From positions 772,501 to 836,500 of the forward strand of contig NZ_CP134147.1 in assembly GCF_032163505.1 (NCBI RefSeq): a DNA stretch of 64,000 nucleotides, written 5' to 3'. The stretch comes from Streptococcus parasanguinis. GTDB taxonomy: Bacteria; Bacillota; Bacilli; Lactobacillales; Streptococcaceae. Made by a program: the position numbers and the translations under genes. Of the stretch, positions 39,061 to 49,405 are shown piece by piece. The notes below the pieces were generated by a model. It made no database searches, had not been told where the DNA came from, and was given only the letters and a program-made list of their open reading frames with translations. Position 1 is the stretch's first letter; the number at the start of each line of letters is the position of its first letter.

Positions 39061-41346
39061 ATGAATCCTTTATTGAATGGTATGAATGATCGCCAGGCAG
39101 AGGCGGTCCAAACGACAGAAGGCCCCCTTTTGATCATGGCTGGAGCTGGTTCTGGTAAGACACGTGTCCTGACCCACCGGATCGCTTACTTGATCGATGA
39201 AAAAATGGTCAATCCTTGGAATATTTTGGCCATTACCTTTACCAATAAAGCCGCTCGGGAGATGAAGGAGAGGGCCTATCAGTTAAACCCAGCGACTCAA
39301 GATTGCTTGATTGCCACCTTCCACTCCATGTGTGTGCGTATCCTCCGTCGAGATGCGGATCATATTGGCTACAATCGCAACTTTACCATTGTCGACCCAG
39401 GTGAGCAACGGACCTTGATGAAGCGGATTTTGAAGTCCTTGAACTTGGATCCTAAGAAATGGAATGAACGGACCATCTTGGGGACCATTTCCAATGCCAA
39501 AAATGACTTGATTGATGAAGTGGCCTATGCTGCCCAGGCTGGAGATATGTATACCCAGATTGTCGCCAAGTGCTATGAGGCTTACCAAAAGGAACTCCGT
39601 CAGTCAGAAGCAGTAGACTTTGATGATTTGATTATGCTGACCTTGCGTCTTTTTGATCAGCATCCAGATGTGCTGACCTACTACCAGCAGAAGTTCCAAT
39701 ACATCCATGTGGATGAGTACCAAGATACCAACCATGCTCAATACCAATTGGTCAAACTCTTGGCTTCTCGCTTTAAAAATATCTGTGTTGTTGGGGATGC
39801 GGACCAGTCTATTTATGGTTGGCGGGGAGCAGATATGCAGAATATCCTGGACTTTGAGAAGGATTATCCTGATGCCAAGGTCGTTTTGTTAGAGGAAAAT
39901 TATCGTTCCACTAAAACTATCCTGCAAGCAGCCAATGATGTCATCAAAAACAATAAAAATCGTCGTCCTAAGAATCTTTGGACCCAAAATGCTGACGGGG
40001 AAGAGATTGTCTATTACCGGGCTAATGACGAGCAGGATGAAGCAGTCTTTGTTGCTAAAACGATTGAAGAGCTCAGTCGTGAAGCTGGCTACAAACACCG
40101 TGATTTTGCTGTTCTCTACCGGACCAATGCCCAGTCACGGACCATTGAAGAAGCGCTGCTCAAGTCCAACATTCCCTATACCATGGTAGGGGGCACCAAG
40201 TTCTACAGCCGGAAGGAAATTCGGGATGTCATTGCTTATCTGAACTTGATTGCTAACCTCAGTGACAATATCAGTTTTGAGCGCATTATCAATGAACCCA
40301 AGCGGGGAATCGGGCCAGGTACAGTGGATAAGATTCGTGACTTTGCCCAAATGCAAGAGTCCTCACTCCTGGATGCTTCAGCCAATATCATGCTCTCTGG
40401 TATCAAAGGAAAGGCTGCTCAAGCCATCTGGGACTTTGCCAATCTCATTCTTGATTTGAGAGAAAGATTGGACCAGCTGACCATTACAGAGTTGGTCGAA
40501 GAGGTCCTTGACAAGACAGGTTACATGACGGCCCTAACCAATCAGGGGAATTTAGAAAGTCAGGCCCGCATCGAGAATATCCAAGAGTTTCTGTCTGTTA
40601 CTAAGAATTTTGATGAAAATGGAGAGACCCTCGAAGACGAATCAGGTGTGGAAACCTTGAGTCGTTTCTTAAACGATTTGGCTTTGATAGCCGATACAGA
40701 CGATGGGGCCCAAGAAACCTCAGAAGTGACCTTGATGACTCTACATGCGGCTAAAGGATTGGAGTTTCCAGTCGTCTTCCTGATTGGGATGGAAGAAAAT
40801 GTCTTTCCTCTTAGTCGAGCAGCTGAGGATCCGGATGAATTGGAAGAAGAGCGTCGCCTAGCATATGTAGGAATCACGCGGGCAGAGAAGGTTCTCTTCT
40901 TGACCAATGCCAACTCTCGTTTGCTCTTTGGACGGACCAGCTACAACCGTCCGACGCGTTTCATCAATGAAATTAGCTCGGATTTATTGACCTATCAAGG
41001 ATTAGCCCGTCCAGCCAACACTAGCTTTAAGGCTTCTTATAGCAATGGAGGCGGAACGACCTTTGGAAAAGGAATGAGCCTGTCACAAGCCCTTCAAGAG
41101 CGCAAGAGACAAGCAGCTCCAAGTGCCCTCACGTCATCAAGCCTCCCCTTTGGCAATAGCAACCGTTCTAGCGCCAAAGAAAGTGTCGCTTGGGCCATTG
41201 GTGATATTGCCATTCACAAGAAGTGGGGCGAAGGGACTGTCCTAGAAGTCTCTGGTAGTGGCAGTACCCAAGAGCTCAAGATCAACTTCCCAGAAGTGGG
41301 TCTCAAGAAACTCTTAGCCAGTGTCGCTCCGATTGAAAAGAAATAA
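39061..41346 (+). CDS. pcrA: ATP-dependent DNA helicase PcrA (UvrD/Rep family)
   Basis: 761 aa from ATG 39061, chosen over ATG 39043 because GAGGAG lies 6-8 nt upstream of the former. SF1A motifs in order: Q motif [67 protein letters not shown] and [10 protein letters not shown]. The C-terminal part (about 690-761) contains the RNA polymerase-interacting Tudor-like domain. It functions in repair and in removing stalled RNA polymerase. A -10 TGGTATAAT lies at about 39026. Confidence 0.96.
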   Translation: MNPLLNGMNDRQAEAVQTTEGPLLIMAGAGSGKTRVLTHRIAYLIDEKMVNPWNILAITFTNKAAREMKERAYQLNPATQDCLIATFHSMCVRILRRDADHIGYNRNFTIVDPGEQRTLMKRILKSLNLDPKKWNERTILGTISNAKNDLIDEVAYAAQAGDMYTQIVAKCYEAYQKELRQSEAVDFDDLIMLTLRLFDQHPDVLTYYQQKFQYIHVDEYQDTNHAQYQLVKLLASRFKNICVVGDADQSIYGWRGADMQNILDFEKDYPDAKVVLLEENYRSTKTILQAANDVIKNNKNRRPKNLWTQNADGEEIVYYRANDEQDEAVFVAKTIEELSREAGYKHRDFAVLYRTNAQSRTIEEALLKSNIPYTMVGGTKFYSRKEIRDVIAYLNLIANLSDNISFERIINEPKRGIGPGTVDKIRDFAQMQESSLLDASANIMLSGIKGKAAQAIWDFANLILDLRERLDQLTITELVEEVLDKTGYMTALTNQGNLESQARIENIQEFLSVTKNFDENGETLEDESGVETLSRFLNDLALIADTDDGAQETSEVTLMTLHAAKGLEFPVVFLIGMEENVFPLSRAAEDPDELEEERRLAYVGITRAEKVLFLTNANSRLLFGRTSYNRPTRFINEISSDLLTYQGLARPANTSFKASYSNGGGTTFGKGMSLSQALQERKRQAAPSALTSSSLPFGNSNRSSAKESVAWAIGDIAIHKKWGEGTVLEVSGSGSTQELKINFPEVGLKKLLASVAPIEKK

Positions 41347-41471
41347 GTGGAGACCAGTAAGCTAAGTCCACTGTTTCAGATTATAAATAAGCAACATCTT
41401 TTCAGAAATCTAAAATTATTACTGAATGAGACTATTGAAAAAAATATTTTGGAACTAGTGCAAAATAGATT

Positions 41472-41609
41472 GAGACCTTTCGCCGTGAGGAAAGCATCAG
41501 AAACGCATTAGTTTCTGGTGCTCGGTAGATTTGAGACGTAAGACTCAAATCTAAGGTATGGAATCCCAAAGGGAGTCGCTACCGTCCATCCTCACCTAAG
41601 GAAAGTCTC
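41472..41609 (+). ncRNA. Putative structured RNA element, copy B
   Basis: Occupies the core of the 368-bp gap between pcrA and the DUF2130 gene. The outer stem GAGAC..TTTC/GAAA..GTCTC encloses GTGAGG/CCTCAC and three hairpins: AGCATCAGAAAC/GTTTCTGGTGCT, AGATTTGAG/CTCAAATCT and GGTA..GAATCC/GGGAGTC..TACC. It aligns with the reverse complement of copy A over about 138 nt. The first hairpin is fully paired with a G-U on this strand but has a C-A mismatch on the other, which favours + strand transcription. It lies sense to pcrA. Confidence 0.65.
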
Positions 41610-41633
41610 TATAGAGAAATGAATATTCAGTTG

Positions 41634-41668
41634 AAACCAGCAAGCTTAGCTTGCTGGTTTTGATTTTC
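41634..41668 (+). terminator. Terminator before the DUF2130 gene
   Basis: AAACCAGCAAGCT (41634-41646) pairs with AGCTTGCTGGTTT (41648-41660), then TTGATTTT. It lies downstream of element B and may end its transcript. A -10-like TATAAT follows at about 41680. Confidence 0.85.
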
Positions 41669-41714
41669 CAAGTGGCATGATATAATATACTAAGAATAGA
41701 GAAAGAGGCATGCT

Positions 41715-42989
41715 ATGAACGAAATCAAGTGCCCCAACTGTGGGGAAGTCTTTACAGTCAATGAAAGTCAATACAGCGAACTCTTGTCACAGGTACGGAC
41801 AGCAGAGTTTGACAAGGAAATTCATGAGCGAATTCGGCAAGAGTTGGCTTTGGCTGAGCAAAAGGCCCTTAATGAGCAACAAGAGAAGTTAGCCAAGAAG
41901 GATCAAGAAATTGCCCAGTTACAAAACCAGATTCAACAGTTTGATACTGAAAAAGAATTGGCTAAAAAAGAGGTGGAGCAAACCGCTAGCCAAAGCTTGC
42001 TAGAGAAAGAAAAAGAAGTGCAAGCGCTGGAAAATCAATTGGCCACCTTGCGCTTGGAGCATGAGAACCAACTGCAAAAGACGCTTTCTAATTTGGAGAA
42101 GGAGCGTGATCAGGTACAAAACCAATTGCTCCTTCAAGAGAAGGAAAATGAACTGTCCCTAGCTTCTGTTAAACAAAATTATGAAGCCCAGCTAAAGGCG
42201 GCCAATGAACAGGTCGAGTTCTACAAGAATTTCAAGGCCCAACAATCTACAAAAGCTATCGGTGAAAGTCTGGAGCAGTATGCGGAAAGTGAATTCAACA
42301 AGGTTCGCAGTTTTGCCTTCCCAAATGCCTATTTTGAAAAGGACAACAAGGTCTCTGCACGTGGGTCTAAAGGTGACTTTATCTTCCGCGAGTGTGATGA
42401 AAATGGAGTGGAGATTATCTCCATCATGTTTGAGATGAAGAATGAAGCCGACGGGACCGAGAAGAAGCATAAGAATGCGGATTTCTACAAGGAATTGGAC
42501 AAGGACCGTCGAGAAAAGAACTGTGAATATGCGGTTTTGGTGACCATGCTTGAGGCAGATAATGACTACTTCAACACAGGGATTGTCGATGTTAGCCACG
42601 AGTATGAGAAGATGTATGTGGTGCGTCCTCAGTTCTTTATCCAGATCATTGGGCTCCTGCGTAATGCGGCCCTCAATTCCCTCAAATACAAGCAGGAATT
42701 GGCGCTTGTTCGTGAACAAAATATCGACATCACCCACTTTGAAGAAGACCTGGATGCTTTCAAAGTTGCCTTTGCTAAGAACTACAACTCAGCTTCCGTC
42801 AACTTCGGTAAGGCCATCGATGAAATTGACAAGGCTATTAAACGGATGGAAGAAGTTAAGAAGTTCTTGACTACATCAGAAAATCAACTTCGTCTTGCTA
42901 ACAACAAGTTGGATGATGTTTCCGTTAAAAAATTGACACGGAAAAATCCAACCATGAAGGCTAAGTTTGATGCCTTGAAGGAAGAATAG
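41715..42989 (+). CDS. DUF2130 family coiled-coil protein with N-terminal zinc ribbon
   Basis: 424 aa. It starts with a CPNCG half-ribbon, then a long coiled coil rich in Gln, Glu and Lys (about residues 30-185), then the DUF2130 domain (about 190-400) with SARGSKGDFIFRECDENG and YAVLVTMLE. The conserved D/E and EMK pattern (IMFEMKNE) resembles a PD-(D/E)xK nuclease core, but activity is unproven. Function unknown. The SD is GAAAGAGG. It may share a transcript with the GNAT gene 9 nt downstream. Confidence 0.85.
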   Translation: MNEIKCPNCGEVFTVNESQYSELLSQVRTAEFDKEIHERIRQELALAEQKALNEQQEKLAKKDQEIAQLQNQIQQFDTEKELAKKEVEQTASQSLLEKEKEVQALENQLATLRLEHENQLQKTLSNLEKERDQVQNQLLLQEKENELSLASVKQNYEAQLKAANEQVEFYKNFKAQQSTKAIGESLEQYAESEFNKVRSFAFPNAYFEKDNKVSARGSKGDFIFRECDENGVEIISIMFEMKNEADGTEKKHKNADFYKELDKDRREKNCEYAVLVTMLEADNDYFNTGIVDVSHEYEKMYVVRPQFFIQIIGLLRNAALNSLKYKQELALVREQNIDITHFEEDLDAFKVAFAKNYNSASVNFGKAIDEIDKAIKRMEEVKKFLTTSENQLRLANNKLDDVSVKKLTRKNPTMKAKFDALKEE

Positions 42990-42998
42990 GAGAATCCT

Positions 42999-43442
42999 AT
43001 GCAGATACGAAAAGCAACCATGAAAGATGCTGAAGCCCTACTGTCTCTATACGAAGACTTGGGCTATCCAACGACCGCTTCTAAGCTGTCTCGACGTTTA
43101 GAAATGATTCTTTCTCAGCCGCATTATGGCTGTCTTTTAGCTGAAAGAAACGGAGAAATTTTAGGTTTCTTAGGTTATGCAAAGCTCTTCTTTTTTGAAG
43201 CAGATGGATCTTACTATCGTATTTTAGCTTTGTCAGTTGCAAAAGAAACAAGACGACAAGGAATTGCTAGTAGGCTAATCGATGAATTGAAAAAACAAGC
43301 GGTAAAAGAAGGAGTTGAGGCACTGGCTCTAAATAGTGGATTAACCGCTGAACGAAATGCTGCACATCAGTTTTATCAGGCAGTTGGATTTGAAAAAGTG
43401 ACTGCTGGCTTTGCCTTGCATTTAAAAACTCAACCTAAATAA
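42999..43442 (+). CDS. GNAT family N-acetyltransferase
   Basis: 147 aa, single GNAT domain. The acetyl-CoA pyrophosphate loop is seen in ETRRQGIASRLIDEL (Q/RxxGxG/A type), preceded by strand ILALSVAKE and followed by NAAHQFYQAVGFEK. The substrate cannot be inferred. The SD AGGAG lies 5 nt before ATG 42999. It follows the DUF2130 gene closely. Confidence 0.9.
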   Translation: MQIRKATMKDAEALLSLYEDLGYPTTASKLSRRLEMILSQPHYGCLLAERNGEILGFLGYAKLFFFEADGSYYRILALSVAKETRRQGIASRLIDELKKQAVKEGVEALALNSGLTAERNAAHQFYQAVGFEKVTAGFALHLKTQPK

Positions 43443-43473
43443 ATCATGAAAAAATAGTAGAGGGAACGAAGTA

Positions 43474-44274
43474 ATGTCTTCAACAAAAGTGAAAACCTTA
43501 TATTTTAACGAAAAGAGCAAGGACTATGTAACATTTGGTAAAGGTAAACAGCCATTAGTGATCATACCAGGCTTGGGGGATGGGTTACAGACCGTTAAAG
43601 GAAAGGCACAACTCTTTTCTCTCTCGTATCGTCTACTTGCTAAGCGATATAAGATCTATGTTTTTTCTCGAATCAATGAGTTGAGACAGGGCTATACGAC
43701 GCGGGATATGGCAGCAGATGTAGCAGAAGCAATGGAGACACTAAACCTAGATACCGCTTATGTTATGGGGATTTCACAAGGTGGAATGATTGCCCAATGG
43801 TTGGTGGCGGATTTCCCTGAAAAGGTTCAAAAGCTCATTTTAGCCGTGACCACTGCAAAACCTAGTCAACTTGCTAGAGAACGAATTGAGCATTGGCAAA
43901 AACTTAGTCAATCTGGAAATTTTAAGCATCTCATGCTGGATATTGCAAAGCATTCCTATACGCAAAAGAGTTATCAAAAGTGGCGGTTGCTTTATAATAT
44001 TATGGGTTGCTTGGGACGAATCAAAGATGAGAAACGAATTGCCATTCAGTCTCAGTCTTGCCTTACTCATGATAGCCTTGAGGTCTTAAAAGAAATTCAA
44101 TGTCCGACTTTGGTTCTTGGTGCGCTTGAAGATGATGTGATTGGTGTGGACGGATCTAAGGAACTAGCAAAAGCGATTTCGAGCTGTCAGCTCCTTATTC
44201 TTAAGCATTCTGGGCATGCTCTTTATGAAGAAAATAAAGCATTTCAAGAGGCCGTCTGTGAATTCTTAAACTAA
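43474..44274 (+). CDS. Alpha/beta-fold hydrolase
   Basis: 266 aa. Oxyanion strand PLVIIPGLGDG, nucleophile elbow GISQGG (Ser101), acid residue near Asp220/221 (LGALEDDV) and catalytic His248 (KHSGHALYEE). All triad members are visible. No signal peptide, so it is cytoplasmic. The substrate is unknown. A bidirectional terminator follows. Confidence 0.88.
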   Translation: MSSTKVKTLYFNEKSKDYVTFGKGKQPLVIIPGLGDGLQTVKGKAQLFSLSYRLLAKRYKIYVFSRINELRQGYTTRDMAADVAEAMETLNLDTAYVMGISQGGMIAQWLVADFPEKVQKLILAVTTAKPSQLARERIEHWQKLSQSGNFKHLMLDIAKHSYTQKSYQKWRLLYNIMGCLGRIKDEKRIAIQSQSCLTHDSLEVLKEIQCPTLVLGALEDDVIGVDGSKELAKAISSCQLLILKHSGHALYEENKAFQEAVCEFLN

Positions 44275-44304
44275 AAAACGCTGGAATATTTTCCAGCTTT
44301 TTTA
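44273..44304. terminator. Bidirectional terminator between convergent genes
   Basis: GCTGGAA (44280-44286) pairs with TTCCAGC (44291-44297); A6 on the left and T7 on the right. Confidence 0.88.
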
Positions 44305-44310
44305 TGTTAG

Positions 44311-45627
44311 TTAAATCGCAAAGAGATCGTTTAGGTTTTCTGCCATGGTTGGGTGGGTAAAGATTTGTTTTGCGATGTAAGTATAAGGGATCTTGTTGTC
44401 CATGACCATGGTGATCAGGTTGATGAGTTCGCCTGCAGCTTCCCCAAAGAGGGTCGCTCCGAGAATTTCTTTGGTTTCTGGGTTGACCACGGCTTTGAAA
44501 GCACCTCGGAGGTCTGCATTGACATGTCCGCGAGGCATGGCAGCAACTGGCAATTCTTTAACAGCAACTGGAAGCCCTTTGTCGCGTGCTTCTTGCTCGG
44601 TCAAGCCGACTTGGGCAAGTGGAGGAGCAATAAAGAGTGTTGTCGCATAATTTCTACGAGTTTCGAGATTGTAGCTACCATCGCCTGTAAGGTAGTTGAA
44701 GACAATGCGGAAGTCATCGAGTGACATGTAGGTGAATTGAGGACCACCATTGACATCCCCAACTGCAAAGACACCAGGGACGCTGGTTTCCAAATGACGG
44801 TTGACTTGGATCGCTCCACGATCAGTGACTTGAATGTCTGTATTTTCAAGACCAAGTCCAGCTGTGTTTGGCTTCCGTCCTGTTGCGTAGAGAAGGATAT
44901 CAAACTCGAAGTCTCCCTTATCCGTGACAACCGTTAAGCTATGGTCACCATCTTTGATTTCTTGGGTATGAACGCCTTGCAAGAATTGAATACCGTCTTC
45001 TTCAAGGTAGCTTTTTGCAAGAGCTGCAATGCTTGGCTCGATTCGTGGCAAGAATGTTTCAGAAGCATCCAGCACCGTTACTTGGCTGCCCAAGGTATTA
45101 TAGAGATGAGCAAATTCCAATCCAATTGGTCCACCGCCAAGGACACCCAGGCGTTTAGGTAGGTTTTCCAAACGTTGAATACCGGTTGAATCCACGGCAA
45201 ATTTACTTTCAGCCAAACCTGGGATTGGAAGAATAGTTGGCACAGCACCAGTATTAATAATAATGGTTTCAGCTGTCAATTCTTCCTTCTCATCTCCAGC
45301 TTGAATTTCGATGACCTTGTTAGAAACGAAACGAGCTGTCGCATCGATGATGTCTACACCGGTTCCAGCAATAGTTGCATAGTTCTTTCCGTTGAGACGA
45401 GTGGTGACAGCATTTTTCTCATTCATGGCTTGTTCAAAATCCAAGCCTTTTTCTGCTGCAACAATCAAGGTCTTGGTTGGAATACAAGCGATATTGATAC
45501 AAGTACCACCATACATAGACTTGCTCTTTTCAATCAGAGCAACTTTTTTTCCTTGGCTTGATAATTTCGCTGCGAGTGTTTTACCAGCTTTACCAAATCC
45601 AATCACAATAACATCATACATTAACAT
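44311..45627 (-). CDS. Class I pyridine nucleotide-disulfide oxidoreductase (RclA/MerA-like)
   Basis: 438 aa. The FAD motif is [12 protein letters not shown]; the redox disulfide is Cys43/Cys48 in [13 protein letters not shown]; the NAD(P) motif is [15 protein letters not shown]; the second FAD motif is FAVGDVNGG. The C-terminal dimerisation domain ends [25 protein letters not shown] with the conserved His. The length and C-I-N-I-A-C motif fit the RclA/YkgC group, implicated in resistance to reactive chlorine and copper stress. Start 45627 is preceded by GAAGGTG. Extended -10 TGATACAAT on the - strand at about 45650. Confidence 0.88.
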   Translation of the reverse strand: MLMYDVIVIGFGKAGKTLAAKLSSQGKKVALIEKSKSMYGGTCINIACIPTKTLIVAAEKGLDFEQAMNEKNAVTTRLNGKNYATIAGTGVDIIDATARFVSNKVIEIQAGDEKEELTAETIIINTGAVPTILPIPGLAESKFAVDSTGIQRLENLPKRLGVLGGGPIGLEFAHLYNTLGSQVTVLDASETFLPRIEPSIAALAKSYLEEDGIQFLQGVHTQEIKDGDHSLTVVTDKGDFEFDILLYATGRKPNTAGLGLENTDIQVTDRGAIQVNRHLETSVPGVFAVGDVNGGPQFTYMSLDDFRIVFNYLTGDGSYNLETRRNYATTLFIAPPLAQVGLTEQEARDKGLPVAVKELPVAAMPRGHVNADLRGAFKAVVNPETKEILGATLFGEAAGELINLITMVMDNKIPYTYIAKQIFTHPTMAENLNDLFAI

Positions 45628-45806
45628 ATGTTACACCTTCTTTCGCTTTCTATTGTATCAAACCCATTTTAAAAAGTCTGAAATCTGCTACGGGATTTTT
45701 TGGGGTTCATGGGAAGGGGGAAAGAGGGACAAGAAGTCTTGTTTCATGGTATAATAAAGGGTCGGTGGCCCGGATGGTCACACAAGAGTTAGAAAGAGCA
45801 AATCAG

Positions 45807-46703
45807 ATGGACGGAATTATCAATGTAAAAAAAGAAGCAGGCATGACCTCACATGATGTGGTCTTTAAACTGCGAAAAATCTTAGGAACTAAGAAGATCG
45901 GCCATGGGGGAACGCTGGATCCAGATGTGGTGGGAGTGCTTCCGATTGCAGTTGGAAAGGCGACTCGGATGGTGGAATTTATGCAAGATGAAGGCAAGGT
46001 CTACGAGGGAGAAATCACTCTGGGATTTTCTACCACGACGGAGGATGCCAGTGGGGAAGTCGTAGAGCGGACTCCAGTGGAAGCCTCTTTAGATGCAGCA
46101 GAGGTCGATCGCATGATTGCCCAAATGGTGGGAGAAATCGAGCAAGTACCACCTATGTATTCAGCGGTCAAAGTCAATGGACGTAAGCTCTATGAATATG
46201 CGCGGGCAGGAGAAGAAGTGGAACGGCCTGTCCGGCAGGTAACCATTTATGACTTTACGCGCACCAGTGAGATTAGCTATGAAGAAATTCTAGCCCGTTT
46301 TCGTTTCCGGGTTAAATGCAGCAAGGGCACCTATATCCGGACCTTGTCGGTGGATTTGGGTCAAAAACTGGGCTACGCAGCCCATATGTCTCATCTGACA
46401 CGGACCAGTGCTGCCGGTTTGTCACTGGAAGATGCCCTGACCTTAGAAGAAGTGGCTGAAAAAGTAGCACAAGGAGATTTGAGCTTCCTTCACCCACTTG
46501 AGATTGGCACCGGGGATCTGGAAAAAGTAGAGCTGACAGTAGAAGAGGTTGGCGAAGTCCAAGTGGGACGCTTTATTCCAGTTGAGAGTGACTCCAAAGA
46601 GTTAGCTGCTTTTTACCAAGGAAAATTGGTAGCCATTTTAGAAAAAAGAGAAGAACTTTACAAACCTCGAAAAGTCTTTCTAACAGAAAGTGTGTTACAA
46701 TAA
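45807..46703 (+). CDS. truB: tRNA pseudouridine-55 synthase TruB
   Basis: 298 aa from ATG 45807 ([17 protein letters not shown]). The catalytic Asp38 is in [13 protein letters not shown], and the RNA-binding [12 protein letters not shown] and SKGTYIRTL motifs are present. It modifies U55 in the T loop of all elongator tRNAs. A frame extending to 45765 would begin very near the -10 (TGGTATAAT, about 45749) and is less likely. The ribF promoter lies inside the last codons. Confidence 0.95.
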   Translation: MDGIINVKKEAGMTSHDVVFKLRKILGTKKIGHGGTLDPDVVGVLPIAVGKATRMVEFMQDEGKVYEGEITLGFSTTTEDASGEVVERTPVEASLDAAEVDRMIAQMVGEIEQVPPMYSAVKVNGRKLYEYARAGEEVERPVRQVTIYDFTRTSEISYEEILARFRFRVKCSKGTYIRTLSVDLGQKLGYAAHMSHLTRTSAAGLSLEDALTLEEVAEKVAQGDLSFLHPLEIGTGDLEKVELTVEEVGEVQVGRFIPVESDSKELAAFYQGKLVAILEKREELYKPRKVFLTESVLQ

Positions 46704-46708
46704 ATTCA
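46696..46708 (+). promoter_or_regulatory. Extended -10 promoter 6 nt before the ribF ATG (leaderless candidate)
   Basis: TGTTACAAT with TACAAT at 46696-46701, then AAATTC and ATG at 46708. No SD in between; it overlaps the truB 3' end. Confidence 0.5.
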
Positions 46709-47643
46709 TGAATATTCGTACGATAACTACTGCTAACCAGATCCATTTGGAGAATGAGACAGTTTTGGTTCTGGGCTACTTTGATGGCCTGCATCTGGGG
46801 CATCAAGAACTCTTTAAAAAGGCGCGTCAGATCGCGGATGAAAAAGGCTTGAAGGTCGCTTTGTTAACCTTTCCTGAATCTCCTAAGTTAGCCTTTGTTC
46901 GCTACCAACCAGAATTACTGCTTCATTTGCAGAGTCCTGAGGATCGGTTCCAAAAATTAAACGAACTAGGTGTGGATGAGCTCTTCCTCATTGATTTTAC
47001 GACCGATTTTGCTTCTAAAACCGCCAAAGAATTTGTCGATCAATTTGTCAAAGCCTTGAGAGCCCGAGTTTTAATTGCTGGATTTGATTATAGTTTTGGC
47101 TCTGATAAGAAAACGGCCTCTGACTTAGCTGCTTATTTTGATGGTCAAGTGGAAGTCATTTCTCCTGTATTGGATCAGGGGGAAAAGATTAGTTCAACCC
47201 GCATTCGTCAAGCTATCCTAGAAGGACGCGTCAAAGAAGCTGCCCGTCTACTTGGTCACCCTTTATCCAGTCGGGGAATCGTCGTGCACGGAGATGCACG
47301 TGGCCGTACCATTGGCTATCCTACCGCTAATCTAGCACCGATTGATCGGACCTATCTCCCATCAGATGGCGTTTATGTAGTCAATGTCGATTTTAAAGGG
47401 CAGACCTACCGTGGGATGGCTTCTGTCGGGAAAAATGTCACCTTTGATGGGAAAGAGCTTCGTTTCGAAGTCAATCTCTTTGATTTTACAGGAGATATCT
47501 ACGGTCATACCCTGACCATTCATTGGTTAGATAAGATTCGAGAAATGGTCAAATTCGATGGGATCGATCAACTAGTGGCGCAACTAGAAGAAGATGAAGC
47601 AGTTTCACGAAACTGGACCAAGAGGCTGGGACAAAAGTCCTAG
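46708..47643 (+). CDS. ribF: Bifunctional riboflavin kinase / FAD synthetase
   Basis: 311 aa. The N-terminal adenylyltransferase domain has GYFDGLHLGHQEL (HxGH) and ISSTRIR. The C-terminal riboflavin kinase domain has GRTIGYPTANL. It makes FMN and FAD. The last seven codons before the stop (KRLGQKS region) and the TAG stop are formed by the dispersed repeat starting at 47622, so the native C-terminus may have been replaced. It follows truB by 4 nt. Confidence 0.94.
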   Translation: MNIRTITTANQIHLENETVLVLGYFDGLHLGHQELFKKARQIADEKGLKVALLTFPESPKLAFVRYQPELLLHLQSPEDRFQKLNELGVDELFLIDFTTDFASKTAKEFVDQFVKALRARVLIAGFDYSFGSDKKTASDLAAYFDGQVEVISPVLDQGEKISSTRIRQAILEGRVKEAARLLGHPLSSRGIVVHGDARGRTIGYPTANLAPIDRTYLPSDGVYVVNVDFKGQTYRGMASVGKNVTFDGKELRFEVNLFDFTGDIYGHTLTIHWLDKIREMVKFDGIDQLVAQLEEDEAVSRNWTKRLGQKS

Positions 47644-47802
47644 CCTCTCAATTGTTTTTGGATTGTCGAGCAAAACGCAGTGGTTGAGTGGGCTCTACTA
47701 CGCTGATTTCATCAGCTTTCACAGCCCTACTCAACTGTGCGGAGGTGGGACGACGAAATCGAATTCTAACGAATTACCGATTTCTGTCCCACTCTCTTTT
47801 TT
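47622..47802 (+). repeat. Dispersed ~175-bp terminator-like repeat, copy 1
   Basis: Differs from copy 2 (62352-62534) at only three internal bases with no gaps over about 170 bp. Three hairpins: GAGGCTGGGAC/GTCCTAGCCTC (47622-47647); GTTGAGTGGGCT/AGCCCTACTCAAC with inner GCTGAT/ATCAGC (47683-47735); and a long final one, GTGGGAC..GAAATCG/CGATTTC..GTCCCAC (47745-47792), ending in a T run. Its first bases lie in the ribF coding region. The rest of the 309-bp gap to spx holds an A/T-rich stretch and the spx promoter. Confidence 0.88.
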
Positions 47803-47952
47803 CGGGCCTCTTCTTGGGAAAAATGAAAGGGATTTCTTTTTTCCACTGAAATTCAGAAAAATCGTCGAGAAATCAAAAAAGCGCTTTTCAAGCACCTATT
47901 TTTTTTGTATAATAGAGTCAGATAGTTATATATAAAAAAAGAAGTGAACCAC

Positions 47953-48354
47953 ATGATTACATTATTTTTATCGCCGAGTTGTACATCATGTCGAAAAGCT
48001 CGGGCTTGGTTAAAAAAGCACGATGTTCCATTTAAAGAACACAATATTATGACAAGTCCTTTGAGCAAACAGGAGTTGACAAGTATATTGGCCTTGACCG
48101 AAAACGGAACAGACGACATTATTTCAACTCGTTCAAAAATTTTTCAAAAATTGGATGTTGATGTTGAAGATTTATCCATCTCAGCCTTGATCCATCTGAT
48201 TGAGGAAAATCCAAGTCTCTTGCGGAGACCGATTATTTTAGATAACAAACGCATGCAGATTGGCTTTAACGAAGACGAAATTCGGGCCTTCTTGCCACGG
48301 AGTTATCGCAAACAAGAGTTACGCTCTGCCACTCTAAGAGCAGAAATAAACTAA
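47953..48354 (+). CDS. spx: Transcriptional regulator Spx (SpxA1-like)
   Basis: 133 aa ArsC-like protein with the redox switch Cys10-x-x-Cys13 in [14 protein letters not shown], the conserved [24 protein letters not shown] and the RNA polymerase-contact region. Spx binds the alpha subunit of RNA polymerase and activates oxidative-stress genes. It is closer to Bacillus Spx than to the second streptococcal paralogue, whose start is MIKIY-like. An extended -10 (TGTATAAT, about 47911) lies upstream. The start is ATG 47953. Confidence 0.92.
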   Translation: MITLFLSPSCTSCRKARAWLKKHDVPFKEHNIMTSPLSKQELTSILALTENGTDDIISTRSKIFQKLDVDVEDLSISALIHLIEENPSLLRRPIILDNKRMQIGFNEDEIRAFLPRSYRKQELRSATLRAEIN

Positions 48355-48366
48355 GAAGTATGTCGA

Positions 48367-48645
48367 ATGCAAAAAAATTATAGTTACCCACTGGACTTAT
48401 CGTGGAGCACTGAAGAGCTTGCTTCAGTGCTTTCTTTTTTCAATAAAGTTGAAGAAGCCTATGAAAGTAAGGTAGAGGCCAAAGAATACATGGAAGCCTA
48501 CCGCGCTTTTAAGAAGGTCGTGCCTAGTATCGGAGAAGAAAAGCGTCTTGGACGGGAGTTCGAAGAAGTGAGCGGTTATTCTCTCTATCGTGCGACCCAG
48601 GCTGCAAAGCAAAAAGAGGAAGGATGGTTTTCTCTTGAAGAATAA
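48367..48645 (+). CDS. UPF0223 family protein
   Basis: 92 aa, soluble and helical: [27 protein letters not shown] then [22 protein letters not shown]. Matches the UPF0223 (YktA) family of unknown function. It sits between spx and an inositol-monophosphatase-like gene, overlapping the latter by 11 nt. Confidence 0.88.
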   Translation: MQKNYSYPLDLSWSTEELASVLSFFNKVEEAYESKVEAKEYMEAYRAFKKVVPSIGEEKRLGREFEEVSGYSLYRATQAAKQKEEGWFSLEE

Positions 48646-49405
48646 ATTAGAGTTTGCCAAACAAATCGTTTTAGAGGCTGGAGACTACTTGCGTCTTCAT
48701 CTCCATGATGACTTGATGATCTCAAAGAAGACAGGGCCGACAGATTTAGTAACCCAGATGGACCAACAGGTTCAAAAGGATTTGGTCGATAAAATCACAC
48801 ATCGCTACCCAGAAGATCGGATTTTTGCGGAGGAAGATGGCCTTCGTTCACCGATTTCAGAAGGATCTGTTTGGGTGATTGATCCAATTGATGGGACCAA
48901 TAATTTTGTGACCCAAAAGGAAGATTTTGCGGTGATGGTGGCCTATTTTGAAGACGGAATTGGTCAGTTTGGCCTGATCTACGATGTGATGCGGGATCAC
49001 CTTTTTTACGGGGGTGGAGAATTCCCTGTTTATCGCAATGAGGTTGAACTGACACCCTTTGTGGACCAACCTCTGGAAAACTTTTTGATTGCTTCAAATG
49101 TCGGTATGCTTGAGAAAAATGACTGGGGCATGGCAGATCTTGGTATGGATTCCCTGGGCATTCGGGTCTACGGAAGTGCCGGTATTAGTTTTTCAAAAAT
49201 TCTCTCAGGTGGGATTCTAGCTTATTTTAGCTACATCTGGCCTTGGGATTATGCCGCAGCTGCGATCATGGGGGAACAGTTGGGCTATACCGTTTTAAAT
49301 CTAAATGGAGATAAACCTAATTACCAGTCAGTGGAACCCATTATGATGGTTCCAAAAGTGAAGTTAACAGAAATTCAAACCTATCTTAAGAAAGGGAGAA
49401 GTTAA
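48635..49405 (+). CDS. Inositol monophosphatase family protein
   Basis: 256 aa. Metal-binding motifs are EEDG (about residues 67-70), DPIDGTNNF (from Asp83) and the C-terminal [16 protein letters not shown]. Members act on inositol phosphates, 3'-phosphoadenosine phosphates or sugar phosphates; the substrate is not determined. The best start is TTG 48635, inside the end of the UPF0223 gene and behind GAGGAAGG; no ATG or GTG gives a full-length N-terminus ([19 protein letters not shown]). Confidence 0.87.
   Translation: MKNKLEFAKQIVLEAGDYLRLHLHDDLMISKKTGPTDLVTQMDQQVQKDLVDKITHRYPEDRIFAEEDGLRSPISEGSVWVIDPIDGTNNFVTQKEDFAVMVAYFEDGIGQFGLIYDVMRDHLFYGGGEFPVYRNEVELTPFVDQPLENFLIASNVGMLEKNDWGMADLGMDSLGIRVYGSAGISFSKILSGGILAYFSYIWPWDYAAAAIMGEQLGYTVLNLNGDKPNYQSVEPIMMVPKVKLTEIQTYLKKGRS

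Noticed and set aside
40560..40913. Antisense ORF within pcrA
   Set aside because: Shadow of a conserved helicase coding region without its own signals.
47594..47935. ORF reading SSKTQWLSGLYYADFISF inside the repeat downstream of ribF
   Set aside because: The same peptide appears at 62393-62596 only because the non-coding repeat is duplicated. Pairing constraints explain the conservation, and the start context is poor.
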